A DNA stretch of 64,000 nt from Todiramphus chloris collaris (taxonomy: Eukaryota > Chordata > Aves > Coraciiformes > Alcedinidae). This document shows, piece by piece, positions 53,501 through 61,349 of this stretch (position 1 is the first letter of the stretch; each line of letters starts with the position of its first letter). The notes below the pieces were generated by a model. The model made no database searches, was not told the DNA's origin, and worked only from the letters and a program-made list of their open reading frames with translations. The DNA is taken from NCBI GenBank assembly GCA_025345505.1, contig JANVCC010000018.1:55013656-55077655 (forward strand), read 5' to 3'. The position numbers and the translations under genes are program-made.

Positions 53501-56500
53501 CCCTGTCAAAAACCACTAAACCATGTCCCTAAGCACAACATCTAACCACCTCTTAAGCACTTCCAGGGATGGTGACACCACCACCTCCCTGGGCAGGCCA
53601 TTCCAGTGCCTGACAACCCTTTCTGGAAAGAAATGCTTCCTAATATCCAGCCTGAGCCTTCCCTGGTTCAACTTCAGGCCTTTTCCTCTTGTTCTATTGC
53701 TTGTCACCAGGGAGAACAGACCAACTCCTGCCTTGCTACAACTTCCCTTCAGGTAGTTGTAGAGGGCAATAAGGTCTCCCCTCAGCCTTCTTTTCTCAAG
53801 GCTAAACAGCCCCAGGTCCTTCAGCCTTTCCTCATAAGACACATGCTCCAAACCCTTTACTGGCTTTGTAGCCTGCCTCTGTACCCTCTGCAGCATCTCA
53901 ATGTCTTTCTTGTAGAGAGGGGCCCAAAACTGGACACAGTATTCAAGGTGTGGCCTCACCAAAGCTGAGTACAGAGGAATGATCACCTCCCTGCTCCTGC
54001 TGACCACACTATTCCTGATCCAGGCCAGGATGAAGCCATTGGCCTTCTTGGCCACCTGGGCACACTGCTGGCTCATGTTCAGGCGGCTGTCAATCAACAC
54101 CCCCAGGCCCTTCTCTGCCTGGCAGCTCTCCAGGCACTCCTCCCCAAGCCTGTAGCACTGCTGGGGGTTGTGGTCCAAGTGCAGTACCCGGCATTTGGCC
54201 TTATTGAAGCTCATAAAATTGGCCTTGGCCCAGTGATCCAGCCTATCTAGATTCATTGGTTGAGCTGCCCTGCCCTCAAGCAGATCGACACTTTCACGTA
54301 GCTTGGTGTCATCTGCAAATTTACCAAGGGTGCACTCAATCCCCTCATCCAGATCATTGATGAAGATGTTAAACAGGAGTGGCCCCAATACTGATCCATG
54401 GGGGACATCACTCGTGACTGACAGCCAACTGGGTTTAATTCCATTGACCACTACTCTTTGGACTAGTCCATCTAACCAGTTTTTCACCCAGGAAAGTGTA
54501 TGCCCATCCAAGCCAAGAGCAGTCCATTTCTTTAATAGAACACTGTGGGAAACAATGTCAAATGCCTTGCTAAAGTCAAGAGAGATAACATCCACAGCCT
54601 TGCCTTCAGTCACTTGAAAGATCTGAAGTTGAAAAAAAAAAAAAACCAGCAATGCCTTACAAAGATGTCTGCATCATTTCAGAGATCTGATTTACAGCTA
54701 CACCCTAATTCATTAACCCAGCTCTGGCAAAGAGGTTGGAACAAGCAGCCCAAGAGCTGAAATATCTTGACCTGTGTTTGTCATTGTAAAGACTGTTCAT
54801 AGAATGGTGTTTGCAATTGCCACCCTGCTCTATTTACTTCGGGAGAATGTTATCAGTCACATATTTTAAAATATTGATTTAAAAAAAAAAAAAAAAAAAA
54901 AGGATTGCAATGCAAATGTACTACATTACATGAGTACTGAATATCGTTTAACACCGCCTGTCCCCACCCTCCTCATAAATCAGGAAAAAATGACTTGTTC
55001 CTACCTGACTTCTCAGTAGGAGTTGTCTTTTGCTGTTTAATTTTCTCCTCTGCATTGTCAAAGCAGCATTAAATTTAGAAATTAACACTGTGTTAGCATA
55101 GGTGCTTATAACTGGAAAAATATTTCTACATGTGGTGTTACACATATGGTTCACAACAACAAAATAAATGCATGTCTTTAGAATCATTTTCCCATTGTAG
55201 CACTGCATGGTGAAATCATTCTCTATGGGAAAAAATAAATTACTGGGCCTAATGTCTCATACACCAGAAAACAGCCATATACCTGGTAGTGTCTTTCATG
55301 TAGGCATTCAGGTGGAAACTGCATTTTAATAACACAACTATTATAACTTTGTGAACATCACTTTCCTAGTTCAACAACTTAGTGTTATTGTTCTAAAACA
55401 CTGAGAATTTCTGCTTAGACACTGTCATTATGTATGGATGTATCCATGTGTGTCTACACACTGAAGATGAGAGATGTACAGATACCCCCAAGAACATTCT
55501 AACTTGCAGAGGCACATCCACATGGAACAGTTCCAGTCTGAGTGCCAGTTCATACCACCTGCTACTGGACAAGCTTAACTAGACCCAGATGAATACCTGT
55601 CACAAAACCTTAGAGTAGTCCTGAGTTTATGCCCATCTCATGAGAAAAGCTGCCCAAGTTCACATGTTGTTGAGCTACCTGTGGCTTTGCTCAGTGAAGT
55701 TCTCAGATGATGTGGACGCATTTCAACATCAGTCACTACTGCTGAGCTGCCTCTCCTCCAAATAAGATGGTGGATGAAACTTCAGGCAGAGGCACATTTT
55801 CAGGTGGAGTTTGTCTTAACTGACAAATCGCCCAGTCAGATGGAAACTGGGATGTTTGTTTCAGTTCTCTCTGCCTAGTTTGACTTGAACTTAACCCTTC
55901 CTGATCCTTTCATACCTCTACTCCCATTTTCTTTCTTTTGTCATACCCGAATTCAAACCTCTCTCCTTAAGCACTATCTTTCAACATTTACATACATCAC
56001 TGTTTTTCTTTTAAATATTTTTAAGCCACATTCAGAACATATTTCTCCTACTTATCTCTGCTGGAAGGAGTTTACAGACATATCTCTGGCCCCTTCCTTT
56101 TCCCCAAGACCTCTATGAGGCATCAGATTGAAAATGACAGTGGCTGGGTGGAGGTCAGTTTGGGAAGGGAAGCCTTGTCTGCTGAAGCCATTTGACTCAT
56201 CTGAGTACTGGTCGGCTAGAAACCCTGCTGGGTAGTCTGTCTGTGCATGCACGGAGCTGCTGGGCTCCTGAATATAAGCAATGTTTCTAGCCTGGCAGTC
56301 AAATTTGCCTTTAAACAGCATGATGGAGGGAGGTTCTGGGAATGGTATGGGTGGCTAGAACCACCTATGAATTATCAGATCCCTGGTTTACCCATCAATG
56401 TACCAATGTATCCTGAAACAGCCAACAACAAGAACTGCTGCTGTTCTGTGGAGGTTATTTCTCTAGAACCCATCTGTCCAAGTTTGGATGTTAAATCCTA

Positions 56501-59500
56501 ATCTGCACTTGACTAAACATGTCGATACTACAGTATTTAGAATAGTGGATTTTTGTGTGATCTCAGCATACATGGCATATTCTTAGAATTTTGCATGCAA
56601 CTTTCAGATGATTTTTTTTTTCTGAGGGCAGAGAACAGATTTATCTTCTCAGTGATGGTTTCTTTTTAGCTTGGGTCTCTGAGATTCCCAGAGGTGTACA
56701 CTCACCAAAGAGGCCTAAAAAGACATTTACCACATGTCAACAGATGGAGAAACAGCCTCATTGCTGCACAGTCCGTGTTTCTGATGCATACAAAGCATCA
56801 TCCAGCAAGTATGGACATGAAGCATACAGCAGCTGAGGTTTTGGTTTTGTTTGTTTGTTCTGTTTTTTTTCCAGTTTGTCTCTGAAAAGAAATCAGTACT
56901 GATGGGGGAAAATATGGGGAGGGATAAAACTCTGTGGTTACTGATCTTTTCTATTCTTTGGAAATAAAATATAGCCCTGCATTGCTATGCTTTTCAGTTG
57001 TCATCTGGTAGGTGGCCATTTAGTTTCTCTTTACTCGTATTAAGTTTAGGGCTTTTTTTCCCCCTTACTCAGCTATTGTTATTGTCAGCTTCTTATGAAA
57101 GCAGTGAATTAATAAATCTCATATCCATTTCATGACTGTCTGTGAAGCTAGAAATGTTTTTATAGCACAAACCAGCAGCTTGAAGATGCAACTTGTTGAG
57201 ATAAAGTACCCTCTTTCTGCTCTTAGACGAGCGTTAGCATATAACACTGCATTTCACTAATTTAGATTAAATTTTCCAAGTACCAATACACAAAAAATAC
57301 AACATGCTAACTTCAAACAGGTCTTGTATCATCCACTGGATTAATGACAAGTAAAGCTCAAAAGGTTTGGAGTTTCTTGTTTTATTTTTTATATTATACC
57401 TGCTCTTTTGAACTCTAAATAAGATATTTTTTGCTTTTTCTAATTCTGGTGAGAATTTACAGCAATGTTTGTTCTACAAGTCTAGGAGATGATCAAAGAA
57501 GTCTGTGAGTGGATGGCGTGTATGATCTGTTTAAAAGTGTTGGAGGGATTTATTTTCAAAATTAATTAATTCTTGAAAACAGAATGTCTTGGACATGCAT
57601 GTGGACTTGAATTCATCTGGGAATAAACACAGTAATTCTTTGATATTTATTTACCTACCTATTCTGCAACCTAACCACACAGTGGATATTGATCTTCTGA
57701 TTCCACTGGAGAACACCCTGATGTTTTTCCTGGCAGATCTCCAGGAGGTGACTATAGTTTTTATTCTGAGTTTTTCTAGTTATTAATTGTAACCAGAAGG
57801 GAAACTGAAGGAGTAGATTATCAAAACATAAGGACAACATTCTCCTGAATGCACTTCAAGACATAAGGAACCTTCACAAAATTATTTCTGTTCACCAGAA
57901 TCAGTGTTAAGAAAAGCAGTGAAAAAAAATTGATGAGGATAACATATAGTAATTTGTCAAGAACAGAAGTAGTATTTACAATTTCTCATGTAAAAAAAAA
58001 AATGATGACCTCATAAAGCTACAAGAAGTCAAAAATAGGATTTTTTGGTGAATATTTCAAAAAATTCAGGTTTTGTTCTGATTTCAGATGAAGCCCAGAG
58101 GTTAAAGTTCTGAAGCATTTAATTGGAGAGAATTTCTGTCCTCTGCAGAGCTCAGTTTTGCAACATTACAGACATTAATATTAATTTTTCCCCTGACTTA
58201 TCTAATTTAAATGGAAAAACATAAAACTGTAAACATTTCTCGTGTATTGCAGGCAGTTGCAGAAGAATTACATCAGGAATGAATTCTCCCACTTTACTTG
58301 CTCTTAGACACATACACAAAACACTCTTTACTTTGAACATTTCCCTACAGGATCAATATATTTTCTGAAATTCTCTAGTTTCTCAGTCATGTGACACTTC
58401 TAAGTCTGATGACAGGAGTTATAGGAATATTCATTTGAATGTGCTCTGAGTCAAGGTGAAAAAGGAGGCCACTGCTTTGTACAGGATGAGGCTTTATAAT
58501 TCAGCCTGCTAACTCAAGAGCACTCACTGGCACACAGCAGGCAGAACTACTACCACCAGTGCTTGCAGATTAAGACTTCCAGTCATCAGCTGAAACTCAA
58601 AACAGCCACTGTTCTCCAAAGCAATCATTAGTCACCTGAGAATAGATCTTTCATGTTAAAGGAAATTTAGCAAGCCTTTTTAATTTTTTTTTTTTTTTTC
58701 CTTCAAGCATTTTAATTCTGAGAGCTTTAGTCTGGAAAAGAGAAAACTCCTACTCATGCCAATATACTGTTTTGTGGCATCATGCTCTGATGTTTGCAAA
58801 TGCCTCACCAAGGACATTTATTTTTATGCTGCTATGTGGAAGAGATCAGGCTGACTGTGTGGCAGAACTGATTTCATTTTGCAGGAAAGGTGAGTTGTCA
58901 TGCCACCTGCCTGGGCAACTCACTGTTTGTCCACCACTGACCCCCTCCTAGGATGCACATTGTTGCATAGGGTGGCTCCCTCACTAAAATGTTCCTACCT
59001 TGGCTGAGCCCACCTGCACTCACCTGCTGGCTGAAGAACTCTGTTAGCTGGTAATACACAATAAGTGATCAATAAGGCAGAAAAAAAAAAAAAAGCTTGA
59101 CCTCTGTGTCTTTGAAGATTGGAGTGGGAAATATTGCTTTTTAACCTCTTGACTCAAAACCAGCAATAAAACTTCACTAATTCAGCTACAGAAGGCTTGC
59201 AAATCTCAAAATGTCTATGGAAATATATAGCTTACAGGTAGAATATTGTATTATAAAAATAAATGGTAAAAAAAAAAAAAAAAAAAGTGAATGCATAGGA
59301 GAAATTATTTTCTTTCAAAAAAATCCAGGAAAATAAAAGTCTAATAAAAAAAAAAAAAGCCTGATTAGCATTGAACACATAACGTTTTAAGTGGTTTATT
59401 CAATGACTTATTCATGAGCACTTAATTTTTTTTGTGAAGTTCAAACAGCAGCACTGCTAGCAGAGGTCAATGGGACACTGATATTTACTTCTCAGTGCCT

Positions 59501-61349
59501 ACTGCATCCAGTAAGACCACTTAGGAGTGAAGTATATAGAGCAACATTAGCCGAGTTTCTATGAGATTATCCTCCTAGTCTTGTTTCTTCACATCAGACC
59601 CAACTCTGTATCCCCGAGTGCCTTCCTTCTCAAGAAGCATGATGCACAAAGCCCTGGTTTGCAAGGGGGACTCCTGCCCACCACAGCCCATTGTTGCTTG
59701 TTATTTCTTATACTTTACCCAAGTACATAGTCAGCCCCAGGATTATTACTATTATTTTCAAAAATTGTTCAGCTCTTGTTCTTCTGAGATTCAGAAACTG
59801 AAGGCTGCCTCTGTTCAGGCTGACATGTACGTGGTGAGATCTGAGCTCCTCCTTTTTGAGGACCGGAATCACCTCATGTAAAAACTGCTTTCCTGAAAAG
59901 ATGGTCTAATTCCAAATATTCCTCTTCATTGTAATGAAGAGTAGTAGATAACTTCTTCTCCAAACTCTGGAAAGTGGGTTTTGCTAATGTGTTATAAACC
60001 TTACTGCACTAATGACAGGGACGGTCACAGGAACTGTGAAAAAATGTGAAAGCTAAATCCTTTTAGTCAGATTTCACCCTCATTTTAGTTCCTCTCCCAA
60101 ACTTTGAAAAAGCTAATGACATAAAGCAAAAAACCAGTGTATTGCTCAAGAAAGTCTCCAAATTTTGCAAACTGAGTGGAGCCTGCAGTAACTGGAAATT
60201 AAATTACCAAACCTACCTGGCTTAGTCTGAGAGATAGCTTTTTCATGTTTTACACGCTCGTGCTCTGCAAATAAGAACCCTTACATTAGAAGGCTTTTTA
60301 TTTTTTAGATTTAAAAAATAAAAGATTCTTATTATGATTTTAAGTGATGGCTTTGTATTACATATTCATACTAGACATGAGATGATTTTTCAGATAAATA
60401 GCTTTCTTCCAAAAAGATTTTTTTTTACTAATAAATAAAAATAGTAGCAAAGATTTTTTTTACTTTTTAATGTGATTTAAGAAGTCACTGAATTCCATTC
60501 TGTGTTTTTTAGAAATATCATAGAATTTCTAAAATTGTGAAATGCTTCTACTACTAATTTGGATTGCTATCACCCATCTTTAATATAGAAAATTGTTCCT
60601 TGACGTTTAACATAGAAATCACAAAAATGTTTTATTACAACAGAAGTGGGATTGTCTCATATAGAATAACAAATAAAAGTTCGTATATTGCATAAAGTAA
60701 AAATAGCTTTTCATATTTCTCTGTTAGCCTGGATATATAGATATATTGTGAAGCAGTAACGATAGTAAGTATCATAATGTATTAAAATAAAAGCTGTATG
60801 CAGTTTTGTACTACTTTAAAACAGTATGATATCTGAAACCCAACATTATGAGACAGGAATAGAAAGCTACAGCATTTCAGAGGAATGTTAAAAATATTTT
60901 TCATTTTGATTTATAGAAGCTATGTCTAAATGGTGTAGGAGGTGAGGGCTGCAGTATACCAAGAGATGAATTTCTTTATTGCTTGGATCAGAGCCCTAGC
61001 CAGAGAATTGCACACACCCTTCCGCATCTGTGTCCATCTTGATTTTTTTTTCCAGTATGAAGCTGCCACAGAGGCAGAGGGTACAAGCAGGTCTTATCTC
61101 AGACTGAATTGGAAAATGGCTTCCATGCAAACTGGGACCTCTGAAACACACCTGCTCCCTCCTGCATTATAGAAAGAGTTATTAAAAACCAGTTTCATAA
61201 CACAAAATTTCCTGTGAGTTTGTGTCAATGAATCCTATCTTAAGCTGCTAAAACTTTGACCACATAAATACCTTCCTCCTAAAGGGTGAAGTAGCAATAA
61301 TCTTTATCAAGTTTATACTTACTGTGTTGGTGAGTTTTCCCTGAGGTAG
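29402..61349 (-). CDS. TRDN: Triadin, 3' part of a multi-exon gene (C-terminal luminal tail)
   Basis: The minus strand holds a chain of tiny exons with proper splice sites, all in phase 1. Most start with AG (completing GAG or AAG) and end with G or A. Read together they give a luminal tail rich in Lys, Glu, Pro and Thr, ending in a block resembling the C-terminus of vertebrate triadin (RYFQCV, then GFGLQFP). Triadin is a single-pass junctional sarcoplasmic-reticulum protein of striated muscle that binds calsequestrin and the ryanodine receptor through its KE-rich luminal part. That function is family knowledge; the exon chain is seen in the sequence. About 32 kb of the gene is visible. The 5' exons (cytosolic head, membrane helix) are not here and should lie to the right. 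Some small exons may be missed and two or three listed ones are tentative. Identification rests on remembered protein sequence, not on a search. Confidence 0.83.
30655..31260 (-). mobile_element. Old CR1 LINE internal fragment
   Basis: On the plus strand, pieces such as GAGATCATTAATGAAGATGA, CCAAAAGCCTTACTGATGTC, AAGGCAGACAATATCCATTG and TTTGTGAATCTATGTTGA are reverse complements of the CR1 reverse-transcriptase region (AFGAV-type and KAFDTVSH-type stretches). It is broken in all frames and has no recognisable 3' tail. It lies in the last TRDN intron's downstream half, on the same strand as the gene. Confidence 0.75.
32610..32634. repeat. AT-rich perfect palindrome, 11-bp arms
   Basis: TTAAAATTATA and TATAATTTTAA are exact inverted copies around a 3-base TAG spacer, inside a TRDN intron. 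No function is evident. Confidence 0.8.
33782..33830 (+). repeat. Purine-only GA-rich tract
   Basis: About 50 bases of almost uninterrupted G and A (GGAGAGAGGAGGGG-type) lie in a TRDN intron. It is low complexity and potentially triplex-forming; no gene. Confidence 0.85.
38622..39711 (+). mobile_element. CR1 LINE, 5'-truncated, moderately young
   Basis: A 3' CR1 copy of about 1.1 kb runs antisense to TRDN. One long frame (start near 38622) shows [17 protein letters not shown], then FADGG where the FADD catalytic box is expected, and [18 protein letters not shown] single in-frame TAA at 39172-39174 interrupts it, and the same frame resumes with VRPHLEYC-type and [14 protein letters not shown] sequence to about 39468. 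The 3' UTR ends with GAACTAGATGATCTTTAAGG and ATTCTATGATTCTATG, the bird CR1 tail. The endonuclease and the first RT motifs are missing. Confidence 0.93.
40981..41078 (+). repeat. AT-rich simple repeat (TATATAATAAAAT-like)
   Basis: Repeated units of ATATATAATAAAATATCT type over about 100 bp lie in the large TRDN intron. The composition is nearly all A and T. Confidence 0.8.
42277..42324 (-). CDS. TRDN: TRDN internal exon, 48 bp, with N-glycosylation sequon
   Basis: Acceptor CTGCTCTTTAG and donor CAG|gtacat flank a 48-bp phase-1 exon. The first codon is G|GT (Gly), followed by [15 protein letters not shown], and the last G joins CT of the terminal exon to make Ala. The NLT sequon sits about ten residues before the RYFQCV block when joined to the next visible exon. 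Long triadin isoforms are known to carry a second N-glycosylation site near the C-terminus, which would fit this position (from memory). The following intron is about 12.7 kb and contains two CR1 copies. Confidence 0.75.
43282..43323 (-). CDS. TRDN: TRDN internal exon, 42 bp, KE-rich
   Basis: The acceptor is an excellent pyrimidine tract (CTCTTTCCTTGCTAG) and the donor is AAAG|gtaata. The phase-1 reading gives Glu (split codon G|AA) followed by [13 protein letters not shown], with the last G completing Gly with the next exon. It is lysine-rich with acidic residues interspersed, as expected of the calsequestrin-binding luminal repeats of triadin. It lies only about 210 bp from the next upstream exon, the tightest spacing in the window. 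Confidence 0.78.
43532..43567 (-). CDS. TRDN: TRDN internal exon, 36 bp, KE-rich
   Basis: Acceptor AAAATCTTCCCAG and donor GAAG|gtagga enclose 36 bp. In phase 1 the split codon G|CT gives Ala, followed by [11 protein letters not shown], a typical triadin KEKE stretch. The last G joins AA of the 43282-43323 exon to make Glu. Frame, phase and composition all agree with its neighbours. Confidence 0.78.
44617..44643 (-). CDS. TRDN: TRDN internal exon, 27 bp
   Basis: The acceptor is TTATTTTCCTGAAG and the donor is GCAG|gtaaat. The 27-bp phase-1 exon begins AG like its neighbours and reads PTREIPTA after the split codon. It ends with G, which joins CT of the next exon to give Ala. The acceptor is a little weaker than the others (GAAG rather than CAG or TAG), but length, phase and context fit. 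Confidence 0.65.
45844..45987 (+). repeat. Low-complexity GA tract and nearby (TA)n
   Basis: An A/G-only tract (AAAGAGAGAGAG-type) at 45844-45880 is followed 90 bp later by a (TA)n run at 45970-45987. Both are simple repeats in an intron. Confidence 0.8.
46575..47050 (+). mobile_element. CR1 LINE 3' fragment, same subfamily as the 38.6-kb copy
   Basis: About 475 bp covers the last part of the reverse-transcriptase frame ([48 protein letters not shown]) and the 3' UTR, ending GGGGGGTTGGAACTAGATGA and a decayed ATTGTATGATTC tail. It aligns closely with the 39.2-39.7 kb segment, so both come from one subfamily. It lies antisense in the TRDN intron between 44.6 and 49.1 kb. Confidence 0.93.
47491..47530 (+). 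repeat. Pyrimidine (CTTTT)n tract
   Basis: T-rich tract with spaced C over 40 bp in a TRDN intron; the complement is A/G-rich. Confidence 0.8.
49128..49148 (-). CDS. TRDN: Probable TRDN microexon, 21 bp
   Basis: A long pyrimidine tract (TTCTTCTTTTTACTTCCCAG) precedes 21 bp followed by the donor CGA|gtatgt. Phase 1 gives Val (G|TC) then KLKNTA, and the last A joins AG of the 44617-44643 exon to give Lys. Both joins keep the frame open. The size and the A at the donor make it less certain than the KE-rich exons. Confidence 0.5.
50019..50066 (-). CDS. TRDN: TRDN internal exon, 48 bp (repeat type HExxxxHEK)
   Basis: Acceptor CTTTCTTTTATGTAG and donor CCAG|gtaagc enclose 48 bp. The phase-1 reading after AG is [15 protein letters not shown], with the final G starting the next codon. 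It matches the 60217-60264 exon in length, phase and 8 of 15 residues (HE....HEK....TKP), so the two look like copies of one ancestral exon. The composition is that of the triadin luminal domain. Confidence 0.8.
50113..50193 (+). repeat. (GTTTT)n/(GTTTG)n low-complexity tract
   Basis: About 80 bp of T runs broken by G, starting about 45 bp beyond the acceptor side of the 50019-50066 TRDN exon. The coding strand reads as an A/C-rich tract upstream of that acceptor. Confidence 0.85.
51749..51766 (-). CDS. TRDN: Probable TRDN microexon, 18 bp
   Basis: An excellent acceptor (CCTTCTTTTGTTTTCAATAG) and donor CAA|gtatgt flank 18 bp. Phase 1 gives Val (G|TC) then QAKPA, and the last A joins AG of the 50019-50066 exon to give Lys, so the join reads AKPAKHETL. 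The KPAK motif suits triadin. Its very small size keeps the confidence moderate. Confidence 0.58.
53432..54630 (-). mobile_element. CR1 LINE with unbroken 3' reverse-transcriptase segment
   Basis: The minus strand holds a frame of 378 codons (54652 to 53516) with no stop. It shows RT motif A (FSKAFD, residues 27-32), the B region (VPHGSVLGP, about 83-91, with His where Gln is usual) and the catalytic FADD (112-115). Then come [23 protein letters not shown] and the C-terminal [13 protein letters not shown] and [10 protein letters not shown] segments. The first dozen residues are probably host flank. The 3' UTR continues to an ATTCTATGATTCTGTGA-type end at 53432. The endonuclease and N-terminal RT are missing, so it cannot move by itself. 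It lies in sense orientation in a TRDN intron and is the best-preserved copy here. Confidence 0.95.
54881..54901 (+). repeat. Poly-A run
   Basis: 21 consecutive A, about 100 bp from a TRDN exon; no element attached. Confidence 0.9.
55005..55049 (-). CDS. TRDN: TRDN internal exon, 45 bp, KE-rich
   Basis: The acceptor is GCTTTGACAATGCAG and the donor is TCAG|gtagga. The 45-bp phase-1 exon starts AG and reads [14 protein letters not shown] after the split Glu codon. It is lysine-rich with Thr and Glu, as in triadin luminal repeats. It lies about 380 bp beyond the 5' end of an intronic CR1. Confidence 0.78.
57400..57414 (-). CDS. Possible TRDN microexon, 15 bp
   Basis: Acceptor TATCTTATTTAG and donor GCAG|gtataa enclose 15 bp that begin AG and end CAG, the same edge pattern as the secure exons. 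The phase-1 reading is Glu then FKRA. The signal is short and the pyrimidine tract modest, so chance occurrence is quite possible. Confidence 0.3.
59268..59286 (+). repeat. Poly-A run
   Basis: 19 consecutive A, with a shorter A-run at 59346-59358 nearby; intronic. Confidence 0.85.
60217..60264 (-). CDS. TRDN: TRDN internal exon, 48 bp (repeat type HExxxxHEK)
   Basis: Acceptor TTCTTATTTGCAG and donor CCAG|gtaggt enclose 48 bp. The other two frames are stopped; the phase-1 frame reads [15 protein letters not shown] after AG. It shares length, phase and 8 of 15 residues with the exon at 50019-50066, suggesting exon duplication within the gene. Confidence 0.8.
61323..61349 (-). CDS. TRDN: TRDN internal exon, 27 bp
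   Basis: The acceptor is TTGTTTACTTCTAG and the donor is ACA|gtaagt, a near-perfect consensus. The 27-bp phase-1 exon gives Ala (G|CT) then TSGKTHQH, and the last A joins AG of the 60217-60264 exon to give Lys. It is the most 5' TRDN exon I can support in this window. The rest of the gene continues to the right, probably beyond position 64000. Confidence 0.65.

Noticed and set aside
58997-59038. 42-bp open exon-like segment on the minus strand ([14 protein letters not shown])
   Set aside because: Frame is open and splice sites passable, but it lacks the Lys/Glu-rich character and contains a stronger internal donor.
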